A program made the position numbers and the translations under genes. Below the pieces are notes generated by a model. That model was not told the DNA's origin, searched no databases, and saw nothing but the letters and a program-made list of their open reading frames with translations. Positions 10,711 through 21,440 of a DNA stretch of 64,000 nucleotides are shown here, in pieces (within the stretch, counting starts at the first letter, position 1; every line of letters starts with the position of its first letter). The stretch comes from Ahaetulla prasina (taxonomy: Eukaryota; Chordata; Lepidosauria; Squamata; Colubridae): NCBI RefSeq assembly GCF_028640845.1, contig NC_080542.1, positions 18,518,283 to 18,582,282 of the forward strand, given 5' to 3'.

Positions 10711-10876
10711 CTTTGGTTATTCGGGTTTTCTCCCGCATAAAATTGGAAGTGTCTTGGCGTTGCTCCCAGAAGCACGAAGCTGAAGCCTGAAGATGACGAA
10801 TGAGACTTCGTCAAAACGTTGACAATTGCCAAGACACTTCCAATTTTACGCGGGAGAAAACCCGAATAACCAAAGA
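10711..10876. repeat. Long inverted repeat enclosing hammerhead motif 2
   Basis: The left arm from about 10711 (CTTTGGTTATTCGGGTTTTC) and right arm ending at about 10876 (CCGAATAACCAAAG) are near-perfect reverse complements over about 47 bases, with GTGTCTTGGC paired to GCCAAGACAC at the inner end. The RNA would fold into a long stem capped by the ribozyme-like core. Confidence 0.7.
10787..10817 (+). ncRNA. Hammerhead-ribozyme-like motif 2, altered core
   Basis: CTGAAGA (10787-10793), stem GACGAA-TGAGAC-TTCGTC, then AAAAC (10813-10817) in place of GAAAC. The core change would be expected to weaken cleavage. It sits inside the long inverted repeat 10711-10876. Confidence 0.42.
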
Positions 10877-10878
10877 CC

Positions 10879-10924
<46 letters not shown>

Positions 10925-11469
10925 CTCTTTAGGTAAATATCTATAGAGGGAGGATTATTTATTTATTTATTTATTTATTTTATTAGATTTTTATACCACC
11001 CTTCTCCTGAAGGACTCAGGGCAGTGTATAGCCAATTATAAAAAACGATAACAATATACAATTAAAACAAAATTAAAAAACTTATTCTATAGTCGGCCGA
11101 AATTTAAAATAATTAAATTTAAAAACCCTTAAAATTCATAAAAAATTACAACCCCAGTTAAAAGTAAAATTTAAAAATTTAAGCCAGTCCCGCTTGAATG
11201 AATAAATGCGTTTTCAGCTCGCGGCGGAAAGTCCAAAGGTCAGGCAATTGACGCAAGCTGGAGGGAGTTCGTTCCAAAGGATAGGAGCCCCCACAGAGAA
11301 GGATCTTCCCCTGGGGGCCGCCAGCCAACATTGCTTGGCGGACGGCACCCTGAGAAGTCCCTCTCTGTGCGAGCGTACGGGTCGGTGGGAGGCATGAGGT
11401 AACAGCAGGCAGTCCCGTAAGTACCCGGGCCCTAAGCCATGGAGCGCTTTAAAGGTAGTAACCAGAACC

Positions 11470-12672
11470 TTAAAGCGCACCCGAAAGACCACAGGTAGCC
11501 AGTGCAGTCTGTGCAGGAGCGGTGTTACATGCGTCAATCACCCGCGCAGCTGCATTCTGAACTAACTGAAGCCTCCGAGTGCACTTCAAGGGGAGCCCCA
11601 TGTAGAGAGCATTGCAATAATCTAAGCGAGAGGTGACAAGAGCGTGAGTGACCATGCATAAGGCATCCCGATCAAGGAAGGGGCGCAACTGGCGAACCAA
11701 GCGCACCTGGTAAAAAGCTCTCCTGGAGACGGCCGTCAAATGATCTTCAAACAACAGCCGTCCATCCAGGAGAACACCCAAGTTGCGCACTCTTTCCATT
11801 GGGGCCAATGACTCGCCCCCAACAGTCAGCTGTGGTTGCAGCTGGCTGTACCAGGGTGCCGGCATCCACAGCCACTCCGTCTTGGAGGGATTAAGCTTGA
11901 GCCTGTTTCTCCCCATCCAGACCCGTACGGCTTCCAAGCACCGGAACAGCACTTCGACAGCTTCGTTGGGGTGGCCCGGGGTGGAAAAGTACAGCTGCGT
12001 GTCGTCAGCGTACAGTTGGTATCTCACCCCAAAGCCACTGATGATCTCGCCCAGTGGCTTCATATAGATGTTGAACAGGAGAGGCGAGAGAATCGGCCCC
12101 TGTGGCACCCCACAAGTGAGGCGCCTTGCGGTCGATCTCTGCCCCCCTGTCAACACCTTCTGCGACCGGTCAAAGAGATAGAAGGAGAACCACCGATAAA
12201 CGGTGCCTCCCACTCCCAAACTCTCCAACCGGTGCAGCAGGATACCATGGTCGATGGTATCAAAAGCCGCTGAGAGATCTAATAGGACCAGGGCAGAAAA
12301 ACAACCCCTATCCCTGGCCCTCCAGAGGTCATCCACCAACGCGACCAAAACTGTCTCTGTACTATATCCAGATCGGAAGCTGGACTGGAACGGGTCTAGA
12401 TAGACAGCTTCATCCAGGTACTGGGGTAGCTGCCATGCCACAACACTCTCTACAACCTTCGCAACAAAGTGAAGATTGGAGACTGGACGATAATTTCCCA
12501 AAATAGCTGGGTCCAGGGAAGGCTTCTTGAGGAGGGGTCTCACCACTGCCTCTTTCAAGGCGGCGGGGAAAACCCTTTCCAACAAAGAAGCATTTATAAT
12601 TCCCCGAGCCAGCCTCATGTCACCTCCTGTGTGGCCAGCACCAACCAGGAGGGACACGGGTCCAATAAACAT
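11470..12672 (-). pseudogene. L2-type LINE reverse transcriptase domain (decayed ORF2 segment)
   Basis: About 400 open codons carrying the finger-palm RT core with YADD catalytic box. It would copy element RNA at a nicked target. The segment is out of frame with the endonuclease part upstream and with the C-terminal part downstream, so no complete ORF2 product can be made. Confidence 0.85.
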
Positions 12673-14213
12673 GTGGTGGCATGTAACCTCCCCAGTAACC
12701 TGTCCACGTCCTCGAGAGCCACAGGATCAAACTCATCCCAAACAATCTCAACAAGATGCGTCTCCGTCCTCTCACTCGAATCATCGCAATTTTGGTCCAA
12801 ACTATCCCGAAGCTGAACGATTTTATCATATAGATAACCACTAAACTCCTCGGCACGTCCCTGCAAGGGGTCATCCCACCCCTCTTGATGAAGGAGAGAG
12901 CAGGTCACCCGAAACAGGGCGGCCGGGCGGTTATCTGCCGGCACAATGGTTATCTCCCTCAGTGCCACTAGGTAGGTCTTAGAATAAGACCTAACTAGTG
13001 TCCGATCAGCTTCAGAATGGCTGGACCTCCAGGTACTCTCTAGGCGTCTTCTCCGGCGTTTCATCTCTCTCAGTCCCTCAGAGAACCAAGGGGCTGGTTG
13101 AGATCTACACCGGGTCAGAGGCTGCAAAGGCACGACACGGTCCAAAGCCCCAGCCGCAGCCTGTTCCCAGGCCGCAACTAGTTCTTCAGCCGTGCCGTGG
13201 GCCAGATTCTCAGGGAACGGCTCAAGCTCCGTCAGGAACCTCTCAGGGTCCATCAGACACCTGGGACAGAACCAACATATTGGTTCCGTCTCCCTGCGGT
13301 GGTGGGCGGCGGTCCGAAAGTCCAGGCGAAGGAGAAAATGATCTGACCATGACACAGGTTCTGTTACTAAATCTCCTAATTCCAGATCATTTAACCACTG
13401 TCCAGAGAAATAAATCAGGTCCAGTGTGCCTCCCCCACTATGTGTAGGGCCATCAGTTACTTGAATCAGGTCCAAGGCCGTCATGGAGGCCTGGAACTCC
13501 CGAGCCGCCGTCGATGACAAGCCGGCCAATGGCAAGTTGAAATCCCCCATGACCATGAGTCTGGGGATCTCAACCGCCACTCAGGCAAGCACCTCCAACA
13601 ACTCGGGTAGGGCTGTAGTCACACAGCAAGGAGCCAGGTACGTGATCAACAGACCCATCTGATTCCTATGGCCGCACTTCACAAGGAGGGATTCACAACC
13701 AGCTATCTGAGGCACAGTGGACTCCCTCGGCTCTAGACTTTCCCTAATCACAACCGCCACCCCACCACCCCTACCTTGGGCCCTCGGTTGATGGAATGCT
13801 CGAAAACCCGGAGGGCACAGTTCAACCAGAGGTACACTCCCTTCTGTGCCCAACCAGGTCTCCATAATGCCCATAAAGTCCGCGGACTCCCCCTGAATAA
13901 GGTCGCAGATCAGGGGGGCCTTATTGACCATGGACCGGGCATTGCACAACATCAATTGAAGGCCCAAGCTCTGAGGGTCTTGGCCATCCGGGGAACGGGT
14001 AAGGACTGAGGGGGCGGAGCGCGTGATCGCTTTTAGACAGCGAGCACATGCTCCCAGAGAACGATACGGCCCCTCGCTTCTGCCATATCTGACTCTCCCA
14101 CTTACCGTACAGATGGAACAACCCTCTACACCCGGAACATCCCCCTCCCCCCCGCCTTCGGACCAGGTAGAGTGATGTCGCGAGCAAGCGCAGGGACTGG
14201 ACATTCCCTCCAT
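12615..14213 (-). pseudogene. L2-type LINE endonuclease and linker, one internal stop
   Basis: Two open segments in the same frame (13581-14213 and 12615-13580) are separated by a single TGA at 13581-13583. They cover the apurinic-like endonuclease: NARS, METWLG, GRGGG, GDFN and SDH motifs, the last being the catalytic His region. It ends in a linker with a basic EMKRRRRRLE stretch. Confidence 0.8.
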
Positions 14214-14439
14214 GACGGGTTTCTCCCCCCACCCATCTCTTCCCTCCCCCCCCTTAAAAAACCCTTCTTTAAAAACCTATTAAAAAACCCCCAAAGGTTC
14301 TTCTTCGACGCATGCCACCTCTCTGGGTCCCAAGACCCTTCATTAAGGCAGGCCCTCGATAGTACAGAGGGCCATTCCTGCGAGGTGGGGGAACCTCGCA
14401 GTCGTAAGAGTTCGAGAGGCGAATATTTCATGGAAGATT

Positions 14440-15344
14440 AAAAATAACAACAGAAAAAGGGCCATCCCTAGCCAGCATAAATATTACAGTTAGTCATAAA
14501 CCATCCCCGCCGTCTGTTTCATCCCTATCATAGCGTTGTTCTTGTTGTTGTTGTTATTGTCATTGTCGTTGATGTTGTTAACTTATCAAAGGCCATTACG
14601 GCCCACAACGACACTATAAGGATCGATAATGCCGTCTCTCTACTGAAATCACTGGTAAGCCATAAAAAGTGCCGCAGATAAAAATTGCGGCCAGGAGTCG
14701 AGCCATGGCCAGAAGTTCAGGCCGGGAAACAGCTGATGACTATCACGGCCGAAAGTCAGGCCCCACCATTGCAGCTGCTGATGATAATTGCGGCCTGGGG
14801 AACAGGCCAGACCAGGCCGGAATGCTGCCCCGTGCTACAAAATGGCTGCAAGACCCATTAAGGCTAAAAAATCAGAAGATCAGCCAAAATCCAGCAGGTC
14901 CAAATAACAAAAGATCGATAGTGTTAGGCCGAACCTCACAGAAGAACGACATCGGGGATCCGGCTGCCCGTAGGCCACTGATGAAAATCGCAGTCCAGTG
15001 CGCCGCTGCTGGGAAATCAGAATCTAAAGTCAAGAACCAGATCATACTCAGGGACCAGGCCAGTGGAACGACCAGTAATCGGGTTGATGGAAATTCGGGC
15101 TGATGAAAATTCGGGCTGTTGGAAATTCCGCCCGCTGCTGCCGCCAATGTCAAATGTGGCAAAAAAAATTCCACCCGCGAAAACCGCCGGTGTCTGATGC
15201 CGCTGATGCCAAATGCGGCAAAAAAAATTCTAGCCGCCGATGTCATTTGCGGCTAGTTTCAGCTAACTATGATTTCCGCCTGCCAGAGCCGCCGGTGTCC
15301 AGCCGCTGCTGTCAAATGCAGCAAGAGTTCTAGCCGCCGATGTC
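14440..15344 (-). other. 5' region of the L2-type LINE, with GC-rich internal repeats
   Basis: No domain is seen. From 15120 to 15340 a motif of about 45-50 bases built on GCCGCCGATGTC and AAATGCGGCAAAAAAAATTC recurs three or so times. Because the element boundary lies at 15344, this is most likely its 5' UTR, where internal promoters of such elements reside. Confidence 0.45.
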
Positions 15345-15790
15345 GGATATTATGTTTATATAATTTATGGCATATAGTGATTACTTTTTTAGATTGTTCT
15401 TTGACAACGTTCATATAAATGATAAAGTTTCACCAGATGAAATACAACTTTCCAGCATTTTTGGGAAATCAGTGGCTGGAGATTCTTATAGTACAGAGAA
15501 GTTTTAACCCATACTTATCTCCAAGGAAGTTATTGGTTGGTCACTTTCTGGTTAGACTACTGCAATTGGTTCTACAAGGGGCTGCCTTGAATGGAACAGA
15601 AGCTGCAGCTGGTCCAGAATGACCTATAGTACACACTGTTGAGTGCAGGATAGGATACCAATATAATACCATTTCTCATGATCCCTTCCTGCCTACCACG
15701 ATGGGCCCAGTGCTTCTCTCCTCAGCTTTATTAATCTGTTCTCTTCCCATTCCAGAGAAGGAAGTAAAACTAAAACAGTTTTGATTTTAA
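15345..15790. repeat. Segmental duplication block shared with 20115-20450
   Basis: ATTATGTTTATATAATTTATGGC and GGCTGGAGATTCTTATAGTACAGA recur in order at 20118 and 20240 with moderate divergence. This is part of the OR C unit 3' flank. No gene seen. Confidence 0.7.
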
Positions 15791-15796
15791 TATAAT

Positions 15797-16695
15797 ATAA
15801 CAACAGAGTTGGAAGGGACCTTGGAGGCCTTCTAGTCCAACTCCCTGCCCAGGCAGGAAACCCTAAACCATCTCAGTCAGATGGTTATCCAACATTTTCT
15901 TAAAAATTTCCAGTGTTGGAGCATTCACAACTTCTGCAGGCAAGTCGTTCCACTTATTAATTGTTCTAACTGTCAGGAAATTTCTCCTTAGTTCTAAGTT
16001 GCTTCTTTCCTTGATCTGTTTTCACCCATTGCTTCTTGTTCTACCCTCAGGTGCTTTGGAGAACAGTCCGACTCCCTCTTCTTTGTGGCAACCCCTGAGA
16101 TATTAGAACACTGCTATCATGTCTCCCCTAGTCCTTCTTTTTATTAAACTAGACATACCCAGTTCCTGCAACCATTCTTCATATGTTTTAGCCTCCAGTC
16201 CCCTAATCATCTTTGTTGCTCTTCTCTGCACTCTTTCTAGAGTCTCAACATCTTTTTTACATCGTGGAGACCAAAACTGGATGCAATATTCCAAGTGTGG
16301 CCTTACCAAGGCATTATAAAGTGGCACTAACACTTCACGTGATCTTGATTCTATCCCTCTGTTTATGCAGCCCAGAACTGTGTTGGCTTTTTTAGCAGCT
16401 GCTGCACACTGCTGGCTCATATCTAAATGGTTATCCACTAGGACTCCAAGATCCCTCTCACAGGTACTACTATTGAACAAGGTACCACATATACGGTACC
16501 AGTGCATTTGGGTTTTTTGCCTAAATGTAGAACCTTACTTTTTTCACTGTTGAATTTCATTTTGTTAGATAGCGCCCAATGTTCAAGTCTGTCAAGATCT
16601 TTCTGTAACTTGAGCCTATCTTCTGTAACTCCCAATACAAAAATTGCGTTCATGGAATATTGCCTTCTTTTTTTCCCAAAAACCTCCAACTATTT
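15797..16695 (-). mobile_element. CR1 LINE, 5'-truncated
   Basis: Minus-strand reading shows the CR1 ORF2 C-terminus: [71 protein letters not shown]. The 3' UTR follows to the CTTCCAACTCTGTTG end near 15797. A frame change near 16470 splits the ORF. The paralogous flank of OR B lacks this insertion. Confidence 0.9.
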
Positions 16696-16699
16696 TGGG

Positions 16700-17033
16700 A
16701 GTCTTCCCCACTGCTTCATAGTCACAACCTGATGGCTACTGATTTCTTGAAAGCATCTTTTATTTCCTTCCTTTGTCCTCCCAGTTTGTTCTAGACTTTA
16801 TGAAGAGTCCAGAAACTTTCATTTTCCAAAAATGGCCAGTCAATCTTTATTTAAATTTTACAAGAATAATGGACATTAAGGGCTCTCTCCTTGTTTTGAA
16901 TAAACCGAACACACATTTGGGACATTCTGCTGTAAAGGGTGAAATCTGTCACTGGTATCCCCTGATACCCCATAAATATGTGCATGACAACCACATTGTG
17001 TTAAAGACATCAAGCCTATGGATACACTTGTTA
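16700..17033. other. 3' flank of OR C (duplicated unit)
   Basis: Paralogous to 6352-6670 (CTACTGATTTCTTGAAAGCAT and following). No coding sequence seen. Confidence 0.5.
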
Positions 17034-17987
17034 TTATCCCATAAAGAGGATCTGTTTCCTTGCTATAGATTTTATAGATTTCTTGAAAGCAGCTTTTATC
17101 TCTTTATTTCTCAAGCTGTAAATGATGGGATTTAAACTTGGGGTCACCACTGTGTAGAGCAGAGAAAGGAACCTGCTATTGTCCATGGAATATTCTGAGT
17201 TGAGACGAATGTACGTAATAATGCCAGTTCCATAGAAAATGCAGACCACAGTGAGATGTGAGGAACAAGTGGAAAAGGCTTTGTGCCTGTTTTTGGCCAG
17301 TGGCATTGTGAAAATAGTGGAAATGATGAGGATGTATGAAAACAGGATGAGCAAAAGGGGTACCAGAATAACTAAAACTGTTACTGTGGCAATGGCCACC
17401 TCATTTTTGTAAGTATTGGTGGACGCCAGTCTCAGAACAGGCATAAGGTCACAGATGAAATGGCTGATTCTATTTGACCCAGAGAAGGGAAGGGTAAATA
17501 TTGAAATAGATTGCCCCACACACACAGAAATACCAATGGCCCATGAAGCAGCAGCAAGCTTAGTACATTCCCTGAGGTTCATGATAGATGGGTATTGCAA
17601 GGGTTGACAAATGGCAATGTAGCGATCATATGCCATAACACAAAGAAGACAACACTCAGTAATACCAAAGAGAATGAAGAAACTCATTTGACATTCACAG
17701 CCCCAAAAGGATATATTTTGGTTCTCTGATAACAAATTTACTAGCATCTTTGGGCTGATGGAGGAGGTGTAGCCAATTTCCGCAAAGGACAAGTTCCAGA
17801 GGAAGAAGTACATTGGGGTGTGCAGGGTAGGACTGAAAATGGTGAGGATCAAAATCAAGCTGTTGCCCATCAATGACATGAGATAAAATATTAGAACCAG
17901 GCAAAACAGAAGTTCTCGCATAGACTGAAAATCTGAAAAGCCAAGTAGGACAATCTCAATTAAGCAAGTCCAATTCTCTTTCTTCAT
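17034..17987 (-). CDS. Olfactory receptor C, class II, open frame intact
   Basis: 317-residue receptor starting at the ATG 17985-17987 (MKKENWTCLIE); the frame is open further upstream but that DNA is intron and CR1. A good acceptor (TTTGTTCTCAG) lies just before the start. Landmarks match OR B: NWT glycosylation site, GNS, PMYFFLWN, Cys97, MAYDRYIAIC, Cys179, KAFSTCSSH and PSLNPIIYSLRN. Differences: Cys169 is Ser (LPFSGSN), PLQYP is preceded by Gln, and TM2-3 reads LSFAEIGY. The Cys97-Cys179 pair needed for the family fold is kept. It is closest to OR B across the whole coding region and both flanks, so this pair is the most recent whole-unit duplication in the array. Confidence 0.88.
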   Translation of the reverse strand: MKKENWTCLIEIVLLGFSDFQSMRELLFCLVLIFYLMSLMGNSLILILTIFSPTLHTPMYFFLWNLSFAEIGYTSSISPKMLVNLLSENQNISFWGCECQMSFFILFGITECCLLCVMAYDRYIAICQPLQYPSIMNLRECTKLAAASWAIGISVCVGQSISIFTLPFSGSNRISHFICDLMPVLRLASTNTYKNEVAIATVTVLVILVPLLLILFSYILIISTIFTMPLAKNRHKAFSTCSSHLTVVCIFYGTGIITYIRLNSEYSMDNSRFLSLLYTVVTPSLNPIIYSLRNKEIKAAFKKSIKSIARKQILFMG

Positions 17988-18027
17988 GATTGAAACCTGA
18001 GAACAAAGGAGAAATAAAGAACAATTA

Positions 18028-18400
18028 CAGGAACTGGGCATGGATAGACTAGTGAAGAGAAAGACCAGGAAAGACATGACAGCAATATTCCAATATCTGA
18101 GGGGCTGCCACAGAGACGAAGGGGTCAAGCTATTCTCCAAAGCAGCTGAAGGCCAGACAAGGAATAATGTTTGGAAACTGGAGAGATTCAATCTAGAAAT
18201 AAGGAGAAATTTTCTGACAGTGAGAACAATCAACCAGTGGAACAGAAGTTGCCTTCGGAAGTTGTAGGAGCTTCATCACTGGAGGCTTTCAAGAAGAGAT
18301 TGGACTACCATTTGTCAGAAATGATGTAGGGTCTCCTGCTTAGGTGGGAGGTTGGACTAGATGGCCTACAAGGTCCCTTCGAACTCTGTTAGTCTGTTAA
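18028..18400 (+). mobile_element. CR1 LINE 3' end inserted in the OR C intron
   Basis: Starts within ORF2 (GGAACTGGGCATGGATAGAC), and runs through CAACCAGTGGAACAGAAGTTGCC to the terminal GGTTGGACTAGATGGCC and CGAACTCTGTTAG. It lies between the conserved donor and acceptor of OR C and is absent from the OR B intron. Confidence 0.88.
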
Positions 18401-18590
18401 TTAAAAATTGTCATTAATTAAGTCATTTTTAACAATGAATTAGCCTAGCTAACCCTTGAAATCTACATGACTAATATATTATCTTACACTACTATCAATA
18501 AATATTTTATTGGATCAATAAAACATTTCATAGAGTTGTACAAGAAGAACCAATCCCCAAACATGATGCTAAGAAACATATTGACCTTAC

Positions 18591-18880
18591 TTCTGAATTG
18601 TTTTCTGATATTGTTAGAAAGATTCTGGATCAGCCAACAACAAAGACTGTGAAGGAGCCTATAAAATCACTTGACTCCTAGAGGACCAAAAATTATAGAG
18701 AAATAGGGGACTTTTTTTCCTCTAACAAGATCTCCTGACAGAAATCTGAATATTCATCCTGGGGTTTTGAATAACGAATACCAGAGGAACTTGGGGAAAC
18801 ATTGTTTAGAAGAGGTAGTAAACCCAGTGCCCTCAGATGCTGGATATTTTGGTTTCCATTTCCAGAACTCTCTGTCCATG
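18591..18880 (-). promoter_or_regulatory. OR C promoter and non-coding 5' exon
   Basis: Same module as OR B: GGTATTCGTTATTC, CCCCAGGATGAATATTC, GGAGATCTTGTTAGAGG, GGAGTCAAGTGA, TATA-like ATTTTATAG (18659-18667), and an exon ending at the donor GTAAG (18586-18590). Confidence 0.6.
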
Positions 18881-18964
18881 TCAATCTCATAGTTACTGAG
18901 ATAATACCAATCAATGGGATAATTTATACTGTTACTGAGCACACTATCTGTCATGATATCTCAG

Positions 18965-19265
18965 GGCTACCAAAAAGAAGAGAGAGTCAATCTATTCTCC
19001 AAAGCACCTGAGGGTAGGGCAAGAAGCAATGGGTAAAAACTAATCAAGGAGAGAAGCAACTTAGAACTAAAGAGAAATTTCCTGCCAATTAGAACAATTA
19101 ATCAGTGGAACAAGTTGCCTCCAGAAGTTGTGAATGCTCCAACACTGGAAGTTTTTAAGAAGATGTTGGATAAACATTTGTCTGAAGCAGTGTAGGGTTT
19201 ACTGCCTAGGCAGGGGGTTGGACTAGAGGACCTCCAAGGTCCCTTCCAACTCTGTTATTCTGTAT
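18965..19265 (+). mobile_element. CR1 LINE 3' end
   Basis: AACTAAAGAGAAATTTCCTG, CAGTGGAACAAGTTGCCTCC and the terminal GGTTGGACTAGAGGACC and CCAACTCTGTTATTCT. Confidence 0.9.
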
Positions 19266-19605
19266 GGTCAATAATCACATGGCAAATCTGTGTGCTATGA
19301 ATACTTTTAATATGTCTCCTCCTCCCTGGCTGTAATAATGGCAATTTATTCCATTTATATTCCTCCATATTATCTGAAGTTCACATGATTTCAGTCGCAA
19401 ACTGAATATGGAATATGTTTCTCACAATTAAATTATCCATTTTGCCTATTTTATCCTTATAAGTCTCCAATCATCATGCATGAAGGAGATCTACAGCATA
19501 TATTCTTGACTTGTATCCCCCATAATATCCTGAAACAAAATACCTGCTAATTAAACTCTTAATTCCTAATGAAAAAAAATACTTATAAGCAATACAAAAC
19601 TCTTT
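19266..19605. other. Intergenic, nothing recognised
   Basis: AT-rich; no supported gene or repeat. Confidence 0.4.
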
Positions 19606-20095
19606 AGCTACCATATTTTTCGGAATATAAGATGCACCTTTTTCCCACCTAAAAGGGGGTGAAAATTTGGGTGCATCTTATACACCGAATGTAGCTCTGC
19701 CCGCCGACTGGCCCTTACCCTTTGGCCTCTGCCTACCAGCAATTTATCTCCTTGCAGCAAGCAGCAAGAAGAAACAGCCCATTTTAGCTTCAGCACAGCC
19801 TAATAACCATAAGTTGATTGTTCCCGACTCTCAGCTGTATCAGGCTGCAGGGATTATCATTGCCTATTGCTGCATGGGCCTCTGCTGCTTGCTGCAAGGA
19901 GGTAAATTGCTGGGAGCAGATTTTTTTTTTCTTGTGCTAATCAAGCTATGCTGAAAATGAAAATGAAAGTAAAGCAGGCTGTTTGCTGCAATGAGGCAAA
20001 ATTACTGGGAGGCAGATTTTTTTTTCTTGTTTTCCTTGCCAAAAAAGGTAGGTGAGCCTTATAGTCCGGCGTGTCTTACAGTATGAAAAATATAG
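19606..20095. mobile_element. MITE with ATATTTTTC inverted ends
   Basis: ACCATATTTTTCGGAATATAAGATGCACC at the left and TGTCTTACAGTATGAAAAATATAGT at the right are imperfect inverted ends of a widespread squamate non-autonomous DNA transposon shape. Interior holds CTGCAAGGAGGTAAATTGCTGGGAG-like pieces repeated in direct and inverted form. No transposase seen. Confidence 0.6.
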
Positions 20096-20455
20096 TATAT
20101 ATCTGCAGAGGGAGAATATTATATTTATATAATTTATGGCACTCAATGATTACTTTTTTGGATTGTTCTCTGACAGCATTCATATAAACGATAAATATTC
20201 ATCAAATAAAATACAACTTTACTGCATTTGGGGAAATCAATGGCTGGAGATTCTTATAGTACAGAAGACATTTAACCTACCTATCTTTATCTCCAAGGAA
20301 GTTATTGATTAATCCCTTTATTGCAATGGGCTCTACATGAGGCTGCCTTGAAATGAACAGAAACTGCAGCTGGCCCAGAATGTCCCACAGTGCACAATGT
20401 TGGGGGCAGCATAGAAGACCAATGTAAGACCATTTCGATGTGAGCTCATGATCCC
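20096..20455. repeat. Segmental duplication block; empty site for the L2 LINE
   Basis: Matches 15345-15640. Its left part (ATCTGCAGAGGGAGAATATTAT, 20101-20122) spans the uninterrupted version of the L2 insertion site at 10940-10955 / 15345-15355. Confidence 0.7.
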
Positions 20456-21440
20456 TTGCTGTCTGCTGCTGTTAAGTGAGCTTTGCCCCTTGTTATAACC
20501 TTTCTTGCCACAGTTTTTAAGTGAATCACTGCAGTTGTTAAGTTAGTAACATGATTGTTAATTGAATCGGATTTCCCCATTGATTTTGCTTGTCAGATGA
20601 TCCCTGGGACATGCAGCCATCATAATACGATGGCTTATTATGATAATAAGATAATAATAATTTTTTGGCAAAAAATAAAAAAATTGGCTAGAGGGATTAC
20701 CCAACTAAAAATGGAATTTAAACCGGAACTCTATTTATTAGGAATAATTAACCCAAAAATAGACAAATCTTTGCAATACCTAATACTTCATATATTAACG
20801 GCATCAAGGATTGCTGTCGCATATAAATGGAAACAAAACAATGTTTCAGGAGAGGAAATAATAATCTGAAAAATCTTACAGGGTGCAGAAATGGACACGA
20901 TGATGCTAGAAATTAAGGAAAGGGAGGAGTCGAAATACTACAAAGTGTGGAATAAATTATATGATTGGTTAGAAAAAAGAAATCAAAATAATAAATTGGA
21001 ATGTTAACCTAATTAAGTTAAAATTAGGAAGTGTAAACCATTGAATTGTGTTAACCGGATAAGGACAGATTGGTAAATAGATACCAATGTAAATATAGCA
21101 TGTAGAGGATCGATTGAATAAGAACAGAGAATATATATTTATGTCGATACGGCAAGCTGTAAAATAATATATGATGTAATATTATGTGTTTTTAATGTGT
21201 TTTTGTTTTTTGTGTATTTTTCTTTATTTTGTTTTTACAAGTTAAAAGTTTAATTAAATGTTTGTTTTTTAAAAAAGAGTCAGTTGTCAGGCAGCTGAAT
21301 TTTGATCACATGACTATGGGGACGCTGCAACAGTCATAAGTGTAAAACGCAGTCCTAAGTTACTTTTTTCAATGGCATTGTAACTTTGAATGGTCACTAA
21401 ATGAACTGTTGTAACTCAAAGACTACCTGTACATACTCAA
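20456..21440. mobile_element. Snake-type interspersed DNA repeat, split by an L1 insertion
   Basis: Left piece 20456-20640 (TTGTTAAGTTAGTAACATG) and right piece 21280-21435 (GAATTTTGATCACATGACTATGGGGA, then GTTGTAACTCAAAGACTACCTGTAC) belong to one repeat. Shorter relatives are at 48932-49070 and 54845-54890. The middle is L1. Confidence 0.55.
20641..21275 (+). mobile_element. L1 LINE 3' end (ORF2 C-terminus and 3' UTR)
   Basis: The plus strand reads FWQKIKKLARGITQLK, LYLLGII, HILTASRIAVAYKWK and YYKVWNKLYDWLEKR, the usual L1 ORF2 C-terminal pattern, with one in-frame stop (TGA at about 20868). An AT-rich 3' UTR and A-rich end follow. Confidence 0.75.

Larger units (their letters stand above)
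8735..10900 (+). mobile_element. Penelope-like retroelement, degenerate
   Basis: A former coding region from about 8745 to 9780 shows the C-terminal half of a Penelope-type reverse transcriptase followed by a GIY-YIG endonuclease. Visible are GAPMGSPFSPIIANLYME, RYVDDTFIIW (catalytic DD), LPFLDILI, then GIYEIPC and TYIGQTNRRI. The last two are the GIY and YIG halves of the nuclease. The frame is broken by stops and shifts, including a TAG just before RYVDD, and the N-terminal RT half is missing. Downstream are two hammerhead-ribozyme-like motifs and microsatellites. RT plus GIY-YIG plus hammerhead motifs is the established signature of Penelope-like elements. Confidence 0.8.
10620..10920. repeat. 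AT and GT microsatellites
   Basis: (AT)n at 10622-10642 and (GT)n at 10667-10703 and 10884-10920 flank the second ribozyme-like motif. Confidence 0.85.
10956..15344 (-). mobile_element. L2-type LINE, near full length (about 4.4 kb), inactive
   Basis: Non-LTR retrotransposon read on the minus strand. Endonuclease (APE) domain: CNARSMVNK, METWLG, GRGGGVAVVI at about 13950-13740, then MVMGDFNLPL and WSDHFLLRL. Reverse transcriptase: [46 protein letters not shown], and YADDTQLYF near 12000. C-terminal [24 protein letters not shown] at 11537-11400, and a 3' (TTTA)n tail at 10956-10981. One in-frame stop (13581-13583), a frameshift near 12640 and another near 11530 make it inactive. GGAT at 10952-10955 and 15345-15348 may be a short target duplication. 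The paralogous site at about 20105-20125 lacks the element, which fixes both ends. Confidence 0.85.

Noticed and set aside
10301..10790. Cys/Val-rich open frames
   Set aside because: They run through (GT)n and (AT)n microsatellites.
17988..18233. An N-terminal extension of OR C by about 80 codons
   Set aside because: It is intron and CR1 sequence read through; the conserved ATG at 17987 follows a good splice acceptor.
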